A stretch of 64,000 nt of DNA from a bacterium (GTDB taxonomy: Bacteria; Armatimonadota; Zipacnadia; Zipacnadales; Zipacnadaceae): NCBI GenBank assembly GCA_030603495.1, contig JAUVXR010000004.1, positions 1 through 64,000 of the forward strand, in the 5' to 3' direction. A program made the translations under genes and the position numbers. The stretch's first letter is position 1. Every line of letters starts with the position of its first letter. The notes under the pieces were generated by a model. The model was given only the letters and a program-made list of their open reading frames with translations. It had not been told where the DNA came from and made no database searches. Positions 10,233-20,065 of this stretch are shown here, piece by piece.

Positions 10233-11195
10233 CTACGGCTTCTCGGCCGGCAGTGCATTTACTGGCCAGCGTGGCGGCCGGCCCTCCAGGACGTCAACGA
10301 CCTGCTGCGCGGCATCCACGGCGACGTTTACCTGCGCTTCAGTGGTTGAAGCGCCCAGGTGAGGGGTAGCGACGACGTTATCCAGCGCCACAAGCTCGGG
10401 ATTGGGCTGCGATCCGCCCGCAAACACGTCCAGGGCGGCTCCGCCGATGCGGCCCTCTTTCAGAGCCTCCACAAGTGCGTTCTCCTCGACAATGCCGCCC
10501 CGGGCACAGTTAATGAGAATCGCGCCTGGCTTCATCAGTGCGAGCTGCGCGGCGCCGATCATACCACGGGTATCGTCGGTCAGAGCCGGGTGGATAGTCA
10601 GGAAGTCGGTGCGCTTGAGGACCTCTTCCAGGCTCAACATCTCGGCGCCCAGATTGTCAGCATGCTGCGGGGCGATGTACGGATCGTAAGCGACGATTCC
10701 CATGCCCAGCCCCCGCCCGCGGCGGGCCACTTCCGAGCCGATCTTGCCCAGCCCCACGATGCCCAGTGTCTTGCCGGTCACCTGCCGGCCCATGAAGCGC
10801 TTGCGCTCCCACTTGCCTGCCTGCAAGCTCGCGTGGGCCTGGGGAATATTGCGGGCAGCCGCGAGCAGCATTGCGATGGTGTGCTCAGCAGCGGCTACAG
10901 TATTGCCGGTGGGGCAGTTGACCACCAGCACGCCTCGCCGCGTCGCGGCTGGTATGTCAATGTTGTCCACGCCCACGCCAGCCCGCGCGATGATCTTCAG
11001 CTTGTCAGCGGCTGCGATGATCTTTTCGGTAACCTGTGCGCCACTGCGCACTACCAGCGCGTCCGCCCCGACGACTGCCTCGGCGAGTTGGTCCTCGCTA
11101 AGCCCAGGCTGAAGTTCTACCTGGGCGATCGCCTCGAGTATTGCCACGCCTTCGTCCGCCAGCGGATCACAGACTAGCACTCGGTAACTACTCAC
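10233..11195 (-). CDS. serA: D-3-phosphoglycerate dehydrogenase (short form, no C-terminal ACT domain)
   Basis: RSGAQVTEKIIAAADKLKIIARAGVGVDNID, GLGKIGSEVARR, NCARGGIVEENAL, TPHLGASTTEAQ. Confidence 0.9.
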   Translation of the reverse strand: MSSYRVLVCDPLADEGVAILEAIAQVELQPGLSEDQLAEAVVGADALVVRSGAQVTEKIIAAADKLKIIARAGVGVDNIDIPAATRRGVLVVNCPTGNTVAAAEHTIAMLLAAARNIPQAHASLQAGKWERKRFMGRQVTGKTLGIVGLGKIGSEVARRGRGLGMGIVAYDPYIAPQHADNLGAEMLSLEEVLKRTDFLTIHPALTDDTRGMIGAAQLALMKPGAILINCARGGIVEENALVEALKEGRIGGAALDVFAGGSQPNPELVALDNVVATPHLGASTTEAQVNVAVDAAQQVVDVLEGRPPRWPVNALPAEKP

Positions 11196-11212
11196 AGCTT
11201 TTCTCCCGCGAA

Positions 11213-12355
11213 CTAGGCATTGGCAGCAACTTCTTCGATAGCATCAAGCGCCGCTTCCACTGTGCATTGGTAGCCCAGGTCAGCTAGGCTAGAGGCCACG
11301 GCCTGGATCGTGCGTCGCATCTCTGTCAGACCGGCGCAACCCAGATGGCCGAGGCGGAAGATCTTCCCCTTGAGGTCGCCCTGGCCGCCAGAAACGAGGA
11401 TGTTATGCTCGTCACGTATGTGCTTTACCAGGTTGGTCGAGTCCAGGCCTTCGGGCGATTCGACTGCGGTCACCACATCGGAAGCGTATTGCGGGTCAGC
11501 GAAGAGCGCCAGATCCAGCGCTTGCACCGCGGCCCGTGCGGCTTCGCCCATCTGATGGTGGCGGCGGTAGACGTTGGGCAGCCCTTCAGCCTGAATCAGA
11601 GCTACGACCTCAGCGAGCGCCACCATCATATTGACGTTCGGCGTGTACGGAGTCTGCCCCTTCCTGGCGGACTTTTTCGCCTCTTGCAAGTCAAAGTAGA
11701 ACCGGGGCATCTGGGCACTCTCTACGGCTTGCCACGCCCGTTCGCTCACTGCGACGAAGCCCAATCCCGGGGGGAGCATCAGCGCCTTCTGCGAGCCGGC
11801 GATCACTACGTCCACCGACCAATCGTCCATCTCAAAGGGGATCCCCCCGAGGCTGCTGACGGCGTCCACGATAACCAGCGCTCCGTGGCTGTTGGCCACC
11901 TCGGCTAGGGCTGCCACGTCCTGGCAGACACCAGTGGAAGTCTCGTTCTGCACCAGCAGGACAGCGTCCGGCTTGCGGTCAGCGGCCAGTGCAGTCAGTA
12001 CTTCGGGCGTGGCGGCCCGCCCCGGCTCTACCGTCAGCCAGCTTACCTGGGCGCCGAAGGTCGCGGCGATCTCGCCCAGCCGTTCGCCGAACTTGCCGCT
12101 GCTGATGGCTATCACCCGGTCGCCGGGCGATAGGAAGTTGACCACGCCTGCCTCCATTGCGCCGGTGCTGGATGAAGTCAAAATCAGCACATCACTATCC
12201 GTGCCGAACAGCGGCTTGAGGCCCTCCGTGCACACGTCAAGCAACTGGGCGAACTCACTGTCGCGGTGATAGATCGAGGGCTGACCGAGTGCCTCCCGCA
12301 CGGCGTGGGGCAGATTAGTCGGTCCGGGAATCATTAGCAGCGGCTCACGGTTCAT
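11213..12355 (-). CDS. Class-V pyridoxal-phosphate aminotransferase (alanine/serine-glyoxylate type)
   Basis: MNREPLLMIPGPTNLPHAVREALGQPSIYHRD; start set to 12355 because the annotated upstream extension overlaps the next gene. Confidence 0.9.
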   Translation of the reverse strand: MNREPLLMIPGPTNLPHAVREALGQPSIYHRDSEFAQLLDVCTEGLKPLFGTDSDVLILTSSSTGAMEAGVVNFLSPGDRVIAISSGKFGERLGEIAATFGAQVSWLTVEPGRAATPEVLTALAADRKPDAVLLVQNETSTGVCQDVAALAEVANSHGALVIVDAVSSLGGIPFEMDDWSVDVVIAGSQKALMLPPGLGFVAVSERAWQAVESAQMPRFYFDLQEAKKSARKGQTPYTPNVNMMVALAEVVALIQAEGLPNVYRRHHQMGEAARAAVQALDLALFADPQYASDVVTAVESPEGLDSTNLVKHIRDEHNILVSGGQGDLKGKIFRLGHLGCAGLTEMRRTIQAVASSLADLGYQCTVEAALDAIEEVAANA

Positions 12356-13382
12356 AAGTGCAAAGCACTCCTCTGGTCTGACTGTGTCCGTCAGCAACAA
12401 CTTCGTTCTCGGCGACGACGACCGATTCCAACGCGGCGTTAGCTCCGATGACAGCCCCCGGATGGACAATGCAGTCGCGCAAAGCCGCCCTCTCGCCCAC
12501 TTGTACATCGTGACCGAGTGTAACGAAAGGCCCGATCTGCGCGCCGGCGCCAATGCTCACGTCCTCGCCGCAGCAGGTGGGCCCCTGAATTGTGACATCG
12601 TCTTTTGCCTGGTCGGCGGAGCATTCTGGCCAATTGGCCCACGGCAGCTGGCCGCTGAGCAGATCACGGTTGGCCGCCAGGTAAGTCTCGGTGCGGCCGA
12701 CATCCGTCCAGTAACCTTCCCGCGCGGGCAGATGCCCGTACATCGGTAGTCCCTGCTCCAACAGCGCTGGAAAGAGGTCAGTCTCGTTGGAGTATGGTCG
12801 GTCAGCCGGGATGTGGTTGAGCACCTCTGATGCCATCACGTAGACGCCGGCGTTGACCGTATTCTGCCCGGTTTCGTCATCTGGGACCTTTTCGTGAAAC
12901 GCAGTGATGTAGCCGCGGTCGTCGCGCTGGATCAGCCCGAAGTGAGTGATGTCCTCCACGCGCCGCAGCAGTATTGTCACTGCCGCCTGTGCCTGCCGGT
13001 GTGCCTGGGCAAGCTCGGTCAGGTCACAGTCCAGAATCAAGTCACCGTTGAAGGCAAAAAAGTCACCCGCGATGAGCAGTTCGGCGTTCTTGATCGCGCC
13101 GGCGGTGTCCAACGGCCGTTCCTCCTGCACGTAGGTGAGCCGCAACCCCCAGCGCCGGCCCGTGCCCAGTGCGGGCCGGAGCTTGTCGGCGTGGTAGGCG
13201 GTGGTCAAGATGGCCTCCGAGACCCCGTAGCGCCCGAGCAGTATCAGTTCGTAGGAGATGAGTGGCTGATTCAGCACCGGCAGCAGGGCCTTAGGTGTCC
13301 GATAGGTCAAGGGACGCAGCCGTGTTCCCTGCCCACCGGCCAACAGTACCGCCTGCGATATGGGAGACTGGTTTGGCGCCAT
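12345..13382 (-). CDS. Sugar-phosphate nucleotidyltransferase (mannose-1-P guanylyl / glucose-1-P type)
   Basis: QAVLLAGGQGTRLRPLTYRTPKALLPVLNQPLI; C-terminal hexapeptide-repeat region. Confidence 0.92.
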   Translation of the reverse strand: MAPNQSPISQAVLLAGGQGTRLRPLTYRTPKALLPVLNQPLISYELILLGRYGVSEAILTTAYHADKLRPALGTGRRWGLRLTYVQEERPLDTAGAIKNAELLIAGDFFAFNGDLILDCDLTELAQAHRQAQAAVTILLRRVEDITHFGLIQRDDRGYITAFHEKVPDDETGQNTVNAGVYVMASEVLNHIPADRPYSNETDLFPALLEQGLPMYGHLPAREGYWTDVGRTETYLAANRDLLSGQLPWANWPECSADQAKDDVTIQGPTCCGEDVSIGAGAQIGPFVTLGHDVQVGERAALRDCIVHPGAVIGANAALESVVVAENEVVADGHSQTRGVLCTYEP

Positions 13383-13400
13383 TGCGTGCCTCCGGCCTGA

Positions 13401-13802
13401 CTACCCCGGTATCACCGTCACCGTCACGCGGCGGTCGCGGGGGCCATCGAGCTCCACCAGCATTATCCGCTGCCACGTGCCCAACTCTATCTGACCGCCA
13501 CTGATCGGCAGACAGACGCTATTACCCAGCACCGAGGCGGCCAGGTGCGCTGCGGCGTTGTCGTCAATGCGGTCATGCCGCCAGCTCCTGTCCGAGGTCA
13601 GCTTGCTGATTAGCTCCAGCGTATCGGCCACCAGGCTGCTCTCATTCTCGTTGACGTAGACTGTGCAGGTACAGTGGGATGCGGTCACACAGACCAGTCC
13701 CTCGGCACAGTTCGCTTCCCCCACAGCCTGCTGCACCCTATTGGTTATGTCCACGATCTCGCGATGACTGGCCGTGCGCGTGTGAAATCCGTGTACGGGC
13801 AT
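13401..13802 (-). CDS. yjbQ: YjbQ/UPF0047 family protein (secondary thiamine-phosphate synthase-like)
   Basis: GLVCVTASHCTCTVYVNENESSL...HLAASVLGNSVCLPISGGQIELGTWQRIMLVELDGPRDRRV. Confidence 0.92.
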   Translation of the reverse strand: MPVHGFHTRTASHREIVDITNRVQQAVGEANCAEGLVCVTASHCTCTVYVNENESSLVADTLELISKLTSDRSWRHDRIDDNAAAHLAASVLGNSVCLPISGGQIELGTWQRIMLVELDGPRDRRVTVTVIPG

Positions 13803-13811
13803 GGCGATAGG

Positions 13812-15542
13812 CTAACCTCCTTGGTTCGGGTCACCGGGACGCACGGCTTCCAGGCGCAATTGCAGCTCCTGACTACCCTTATATTCATTGATCTCTGGCG
13901 TAAAGCATAGGTCAACTCGCTGGCCGGGTCCTATCCACCCAGCGGTTGATGCCAAGCCGAAGCCGATACAATCCCAGGCACGGCCATTGGACAGAACTTG
14001 CAGCTTGAGGTGCTGCTCTCGCTTACCGACCGCGCGGCAGCCTGTGACCTCGAGCCCCAGAGATGCAAACAACGGCTGGGGATTGTCCTGCCCGCATGGC
14101 TCCACAGTCTGCAGGTCCGCCAGTAGTCGCTCGTCTATCTCCCCGAGCGTGACCTGCGCGTCCACCCGTAACGTTGGGCCTCTCGCCTCCGGTCCGATGG
14201 TTTCGGTGGCCAGTTCACTAATGCGTTGGCCGAAGGCGGGCAGGCATTGGCGGCTGATCGTCAGCCCCGCGGCTGCGGCGTGCCCACCGTGGCGCACCAG
14301 TAGGTCGGTACATCTCTCGAAGGCCTCGGCGATGTCAAAGCCTTCCACGCTCCGGGCCGAGCCCCGGGCCTGGTCACCTTCGTGGACCAGTAGTATCGCT
14401 GGCCGGTGGTAGTGCTCGAGGAGCTTGGAGGCGACAATGCCCACGACACCGATGTGCCAATCGGGCGAATCGAGCACCAGAACCGGGCTCTGCTGGAGCT
14501 CTTCCTGCTCGTCAATCATCGCCAGCGCGTCCAGGTAGACCCGCTCCTGCTCCTGCCGCCGCTCGCGGTTGATACTGTCCAGGTATAGCGCCAGCCGGCG
14601 GCCCTCTACCTCGTCGTCGGTCAGCAACAGTTGCAGAGCATCAGTGGCGTCACCCAGCCGGCCTACCGCGTTGAGCCGGGGCGCGAGGCGATAGCTAATG
14701 TCCTGAGCGTTGACCGTCGAATTAAGCCGGCATATATCTATCAGCGCACGTAGCCCGGCTTTGCGTGTCTGCGGCAGCAGCTTCAACCCCAGCGCAGCCA
14801 TCACTCGATTCTCACCGCGCAGGGGGACCATGTCGGCCACTGTGCCGAGGGCGACCAGGTCAAGGAAAGCGCGCTGTAGTGAGCTCTGTGAGATATCCAG
14901 CGCCTGGCAGACCGCCGAGGCTACCTTGAAACAGAGCCCCACTGCGGCCAGTTCACGCTCTGGATAGTGGGAATCGCTGCGCTTGGGATCAACGATCCAG
15001 GCATCTGGGGCTGGCTCCGGGCCGGGCTCGTGATGGTCTATCACGATGACGTCAACTCCTGCCGTCCGGGCAGCCGCTATCGGCTCGTGCGCGCGTACGC
15101 CGCAGTCAACCGCTACTATCAGCCTGATTCCCCGTGCTATGGCCTGGGCCACTGCCTCCTGGCTCAGTCCGTACTGGTCTTTGACGCGATGGGGAATGTA
15201 GTAGCTGACGTTTAAGCCCAGAGTTGATAGGAATCTGGTCATCAGCGCACAGGCGGTGACGCCGTCCACGTCGTAGTCGCCGTGGACCAGCACGTGCTCG
15301 CGGTTGGCGATAGCGCGGCACAGCCGCTCGACCGCTGGCTCGATGTCCGGCAGCGTATCGGGGCTATGCAAGTGTTCTACGGCCGGATGCATGAACTCCT
15401 GAATGGCTGCGATGCTGTTCAGACCGCGATTGCGCAGCGTCGCCGCTGTCAGGGGATGAATGCCAGCGGCCTGCGCAATATGTTGTTCAGACTCGTGATC
15501 TCGCGGTGGTATCAGCCACTCGTTGGCCACGGGCAGAGGCAT
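13812..15542 (-). CDS. recJ: Single-stranded-DNA-specific exonuclease RecJ
   Basis: VLVHGDYDVDGVTACALM, VIVIDHHEPG, APRLNAVGRLGDA, GGHAAAAGLTI. Confidence 0.96.
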   Translation of the reverse strand: MPLPVANEWLIPPRDHESEQHIAQAAGIHPLTAATLRNRGLNSIAAIQEFMHPAVEHLHSPDTLPDIEPAVERLCRAIANREHVLVHGDYDVDGVTACALMTRFLSTLGLNVSYYIPHRVKDQYGLSQEAVAQAIARGIRLIVAVDCGVRAHEPIAAARTAGVDVIVIDHHEPGPEPAPDAWIVDPKRSDSHYPERELAAVGLCFKVASAVCQALDISQSSLQRAFLDLVALGTVADMVPLRGENRVMAALGLKLLPQTRKAGLRALIDICRLNSTVNAQDISYRLAPRLNAVGRLGDATDALQLLLTDDEVEGRRLALYLDSINRERRQEQERVYLDALAMIDEQEELQQSPVLVLDSPDWHIGVVGIVASKLLEHYHRPAILLVHEGDQARGSARSVEGFDIAEAFERCTDLLVRHGGHAAAAGLTISRQCLPAFGQRISELATETIGPEARGPTLRVDAQVTLGEIDERLLADLQTVEPCGQDNPQPLFASLGLEVTGCRAVGKREQHLKLQVLSNGRAWDCIGFGLASTAGWIGPGQRVDLCFTPEINEYKGSQELQLRLEAVRPGDPNQGG

Positions 15543-15726
15543 GATGGTGGACCCTTCAGGGATCGGTGCGTTGGTCCCCAGTATAGGCCACTGATTTGAT
15601 TTCTGTCAACGGACTCGCTGCCGGCGTTGGGAGACGTGCCCGGCCGTCTGTGCAGGCGGAGAAGGACTCTAACTGGGTTACAGGGAATATGCAACACCTA
15701 CCACCGGTGAGGAAGAGGGACAGATA

Positions 15727-15964
15727 GTGAGCCGAGCGAAGGTTGCTGTCACCGATCATATTGAGCCTGTTCTGGACTGGGAGGCTACCGAGCTGGCGCG
15801 GCACTCACCGGCGCTGCCCTGCCCGCCAACAACTGGACGGTGGACCAGGGCAACGCGCCCGCCCCGCCCTGGAGATCGCCTTGGCTATGTACAAGTCGGC
15901 AGATAGCGGCGAGCAAGTATCCCTGCCGCTGGATCCGTCGTTACGCGCTCTAGGCCACGGGTAG
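15727..15964 (+). pseudogene. Composite remnant: 2-hydroxyacid-dehydrogenase-like N-terminus next to a Gfo/Idh/MocA-like C-terminus
   Basis: GTG start at 15727 with upstream purine-rich RBS gives MSRAKVAVTDHIEPVLDWEATELA; a different frame downstream gives ALEIALAMYKSADSGEQVSLPLD, typical of oxidoreductase C-termini. Confidence 0.45.
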
Positions 15965-16029
15965 GCCATTTGGTGTGTCATGACGTGGCTGGATTGTGAG
16001 GACGCTCTATCTACCGAGGAGGAACTGCT

Positions 16030-19000
16030 ATGCGGGACTTGGCACTGGTCGGTTTGATTCTGTTGCTTGGTGTCCTGCCCGTCGTAGTTGAGGCTGCCTT
16101 GCCTGAAGGCTGGCAGGCTACCGGCAACTTACAGCCTGAGGACGGCTGGCTCATCGCCGACGGCAAGGTCGAGATAACTGCGCCGCTGCCGGACAATACC
16201 GCCACCGAACTAAAGGTGCGCATGGGGAAGAAGGGCAGCGTCCTCACGCTGCAGGTACACGGCCCCGATGAGCAGTCGCGGCAGCTCTTGCTGGATGCGC
16301 GGGACGAGTGCTTCAACGACCCTGATAACCCCGAACTGACCGATGCGGCGATCCGGATCATCGCCAAAGATTCGGTGGGCACCACCTTCGTCTGCGCTCC
16401 TTACTTCATCCGCCCCACGCCCCGCTACTACGCTGGTGACGACCAGAAAGACCTTCTCGAGCGCTGGGATGAGTTGCCCCCCGCCTCGCAGCAGCCATTG
16501 ACCGTCCGTATTGAGCGCAGCGCCGAGCAGATGAGATTCTGGGTGGAGGATCGCTTCATTGCCGGCTGGGACAGCGGCGCAGGCTTCGAAACAATGACCA
16601 TCACGATGAGCAAAGCCAATGCGCTGGGTCCGATCACGACGACGCCCTTCACCTATGACCGCCGCTTCCTGCCCATTGCTCTGGCCAGCTACCGCCGCCC
16701 CAGCGAATCGCTCAAAAGCGTGACGCTGGAACCTGGTGTGGGGAGGCTGGATGGGATTCCCTTGTGGGTCGCCGCTCCTGGAGATAGCGTTGACGTGGGC
16801 GTCTCGCGCTGGCTCAATCAAAAAGGTGGCTTGAGCCAGTACTCCGACCAGTACTTCGCCCGCAGCGCCTTTGACAATAACCCCGAGAGCATCATTTTCG
16901 ATATTCCTACTGATGATTACTCATATGCTCACCTGCTCTGTGCCGTTGACCCCGACCTGGCCAAGACACCCGCATTGACGTTACGGCTGTGCCGCTACCG
17001 GTGGGCTACAGGGGCCGGGGGTGGCCGCGGCGAGGCCATCGCCGACACCGAGGTGCGCATCGAACAGGTCAAGGGGAAGTGGCCGGAGTGGATACGACCT
17101 CTGCCGGGAGCCAGCGCACGTATCGGCGGCCAAGATGTACCCCTGCTGCACGCCGTCATACCGATTCGAGGCGGACAGATCCAGGACTTGCTGGAAGAAC
17201 CGGGCGGGGACAAGCGCTATTTCGGTAAGTACTGGCGCTGCCGGTCTACCCATCACCTCAACCTCGAGTTGACCAAAGAACTACACCAGATAATGACCTC
17301 CGTCCATTCGCACCATTCAATGAAGCCGCTCGGCAAACCCAGTGGTGTGCAGGTCGTCGGCCTAACGCTAGAACGGGCCCCGGTCAAGGTGCGTGTCCGC
17401 CAGGAACCAATCGCGCCGGTATTCTATCACTCCGAGCAGCCGGCCTTTCGGGTGGAGATGACGCCGCTTTGGGGCCAGCCCTTCACCGGCACGCTGGCGG
17501 TAACCATCACCGACTTCGAGGGCAACACCGAGGAGCAGCACCAGCCGATAACCGTTCCGGCAGCAGTCGAGCAGGCTCCGTATACCTATACTGTTGACCT
17601 TGACCAGCCTGACTACGGCTGGTACAAGTGTGAGCTGCGCCTGACCGACGAGCAGGGCCGCTATGTCTGGGAGCAGCCCACCGCGTTTGTGATCTTGCCG
17701 CCTGACACCCGCAAAGCAGGCAACGAGTCGCCTTACAGCCTATGGTGGTTCCGCACCCACCACGGTGGCACGGCCTCCATGGCGGAAATGGGCCCGCTGT
17801 TCCGCAAGCTCGGTATCCGTCACACCACGCCTGGTCGGGGAGGTGACCCGCCTCAGGACGAGATGACCCCCTACGGGGTTACACCGATCCAGATCCAGCA
17901 TCTCGCTATCTCCAGGAAGACTGATCACGAACTGGACCTGGAGAAGGCGGAGGCCGCTATCGCCACTCAGGTGGTGCAATACCCAAACACCAAGTGGGCA
18001 CTCGTCTTTCACGAACACGGATGGAAGGGAGCTGCTATTGGTATCCATGAGTTCCTGGGCAAAGAACCGCCGAAACTCACCGAAGCGCAGCAGGCCCACT
18101 TCCAGCGGCTATTTGACCAGGCAGTTGCCCTGAGCCAGCTCTATCGCGAGAAAGCGCCGGACATCAAGCTGGTCGTGGGCAATAGCGGGCTCAGTCTGGC
18201 CCAGGAGTTGATGCGCCAGGGCTACCCCAAGGAGTATGTTGACGCTTTCGGTGACGAGGACGCCGGGCAGAAGATCATGCCCGAGTATCCGCCTGCTGCG
18301 TTCAAATCGATCTTCTGGCTCAAGGAGTACGCAAAGCTGTACGGATACGACGTGCCGGTAACGGCCTGCCTGGAGTGGCGCCATCGCGGCACGGAGATCG
18401 GCAACCTGAGCGGGGAGACACAGGCCCAGCTCTATGCGCGTGACATGCTCCACGGCCTAGCCTTCAGGATGCCGCACATCTGTCCAGGGCAAACGTATGA
18501 CACCGACGATGCGTACTACTACAGCCGGTGGGGGTCTACCGGGGTAATGACCCGTTATCCGCTGCTGACTCCCAAGCCGTCGTTCGCCGCCATGGCCACG
18601 CTCACCCAGCAACTCGACCAGGCCGAGTTTGTGCGCTATCTGCCCACCGGCTCGCCCACGCTGTACTGTATGCAGTTCAAGAATGGTGACGGTTTCGTCT
18701 ACGTCCTGTGGTTGCCGCGGGGAGAACGCCCGGTGACACTACGCCTTGCCCGAGACGCCGAAGTCACCCATACCAACATGGTTGGTAAGCAGCAGAAGCT
18801 CACGACCAAGCAGGCCAGCCTGGGCCTGGAGGTCTCGGCCTCGCCGTGTTATGTCGTTACGTCTGTGCCCCTGAGTTCGGTGGAGTACGGACCAACGCGG
18901 TGTGAGCCGCCGCCGGCTGGATTGCGTGTGGTTGATAGCTTGGCCGACCCGCCTGGCTGGGCAATCGCGCAGGAGCCTGAACCAGAGCTGCACAAGCATT

Positions 19001-19566
19001 TTGACTTGCCCCGCCTCCCTGGCAAGATTGACCGCCGGCCGGTAGCTGACCCCGAGAAGAAGCGCGCCTTGGAGCTGACTCTCCAGCTCGAGCCGGATAT
19101 CGCCTGGCCGTACGCCCGCTACATCGTGCTCGAGGCGAAAGATCCCCAACCGATCCCCGGCGAGCCGACGGCGATCGGCGTCTGGGTCAAGGGCAATTCC
19201 TGCTGGGGACAGCTATTCTGGGAATTTGAGGATGCCCAGGGCGAGAGATTCCTGTCCGTGGGGGCGTCTGCCGGCGGCTGGAGCGTGGGGGATTGGCGGG
19301 CATTGACCTTTATCAACTTCGACGGCTGGAACTATCTATCGGTGAAGCTCCCATTCAGATATGAAAATGGTCATAGCGGACCAACGTGGAACAACTGGAA
19401 GCCCATCGGTGAGGGCGACCGGAGCGTGGACCATCCCATCAAGCTGACACGGCTGATCGTGGCCCTGCGCGACCACGTCGTCCACTTGACTGATATGATT
19501 TCGGTGCCGGATACTTCAGTGCGGCTCAAGGACCTGAGCGTGAGCTACGAGCCGTTTGATTACTAA
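16030..19566 (+). CDS. Large secreted hypothetical protein, glycoside-hydrolase-like architecture
   Basis: GAGGAGGAACTGCT-ATG; signal peptide LALVGLILLLGVLPVVVEAA; 1178 aa uninterrupted. Confidence 0.8.
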   Translation: MRDLALVGLILLLGVLPVVVEAALPEGWQATGNLQPEDGWLIADGKVEITAPLPDNTATELKVRMGKKGSVLTLQVHGPDEQSRQLLLDARDECFNDPDNPELTDAAIRIIAKDSVGTTFVCAPYFIRPTPRYYAGDDQKDLLERWDELPPASQQPLTVRIERSAEQMRFWVEDRFIAGWDSGAGFETMTITMSKANALGPITTTPFTYDRRFLPIALASYRRPSESLKSVTLEPGVGRLDGIPLWVAAPGDSVDVGVSRWLNQKGGLSQYSDQYFARSAFDNNPESIIFDIPTDDYSYAHLLCAVDPDLAKTPALTLRLCRYRWATGAGGGRGEAIADTEVRIEQVKGKWPEWIRPLPGASARIGGQDVPLLHAVIPIRGGQIQDLLEEPGGDKRYFGKYWRCRSTHHLNLELTKELHQIMTSVHSHHSMKPLGKPSGVQVVGLTLERAPVKVRVRQEPIAPVFYHSEQPAFRVEMTPLWGQPFTGTLAVTITDFEGNTEEQHQPITVPAAVEQAPYTYTVDLDQPDYGWYKCELRLTDEQGRYVWEQPTAFVILPPDTRKAGNESPYSLWWFRTHHGGTASMAEMGPLFRKLGIRHTTPGRGGDPPQDEMTPYGVTPIQIQHLAISRKTDHELDLEKAEAAIATQVVQYPNTKWALVFHEHGWKGAAIGIHEFLGKEPPKLTEAQQAHFQRLFDQAVALSQLYREKAPDIKLVVGNSGLSLAQELMRQGYPKEYVDAFGDEDAGQKIMPEYPPAAFKSIFWLKEYAKLYGYDVPVTACLEWRHRGTEIGNLSGETQAQLYARDMLHGLAFRMPHICPGQTYDTDDAYYYSRWGSTGVMTRYPLLTPKPSFAAMATLTQQLDQAEFVRYLPTGSPTLYCMQFKNGDGFVYVLWLPRGERPVTLRLARDAEVTHTNMVGKQQKLTTKQASLGLEVSASPCYVVTSVPLSSVEYGPTRCEPPPAGLRVVDSLADPPGWAIAQEPEPELHKHFDLPRLPGKIDRRPVADPEKKRALELTLQLEPDIAWPYARYIVLEAKDPQPIPGEPTAIGVWVKGNSCWGQLFWEFEDAQGERFLSVGASAGGWSVGDWRALTFINFDGWNYLSVKLPFRYENGHSGPTWNNWKPIGEGDRSVDHPIKLTRLIVALRDHVVHLTDMISVPDTSVRLKDLSVSYEPFDY

Positions 19567-19638
19567 AGGCGAGCCGGAACGCCCCAAGTGGACCTTGACT
19601 CACTCCCGAATCTGTTCCATAAGCGCTGATGTCAAACC

Positions 19639-20052
19639 TCACTGCTCCTGCTCCAGTGTAATTTCCAGGAAAGTCTGCTGACCAAGAGTATGCTGGAACT
19701 GTCTTTGGGCCTGTTGCAAACCGGATCCGGTCAGCGGATTCACTACCACCTGGTATTGGCCAGTATAAGGGTCCTCAAACCGGAAGAAGCCGCCCTCGCC
19801 GGTGACAGCTCTTCCTACTTGTTGCCCGCTGCGGAAAAGAAGCACCTCTGCGCCCTGTACCGGTGTCGTCACCTGAGTTGCGGCGACGCTACCGTTCGGG
19901 ACTTCGGCCAGTACCACTCCGCCAATATCCCCGTCACCCGGGGGCAATCCGCCTCCCGTGTAGGCTATGAGCAGGTCCGAAGCGCCACAGCCACATAATA
20001 TGAGGACTACGAATAACTTCACAGTAAGAATGGCGCAGGCTCTGCTCTGCAT
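19639..20052 (-). CDS. Lipoprotein-like protein with carboxypeptidase-regulatory-like (beta-sandwich) domain
   Basis: LFVVLILCGCGASDLL lipobox-like; GGFFRFEDPYTGQYQVVVNPLTG. Confidence 0.6.
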   Translation of the reverse strand: MQSRACAILTVKLFVVLILCGCGASDLLIAYTGGGLPPGDGDIGGVVLAEVPNGSVAATQVTTPVQGAEVLLFRSGQQVGRAVTGEGGFFRFEDPYTGQYQVVVNPLTGSGLQQAQRQFQHTLGQQTFLEITLEQEQ

Positions 20053-20065
20053 AGTCTCTACACTC

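Noticed and set aside
10233-11195. serA as a truncated pseudogene because it lacks an ACT domain
   Set aside because: Short SerA forms without ACT domains are common and the catalytic fold is complete.
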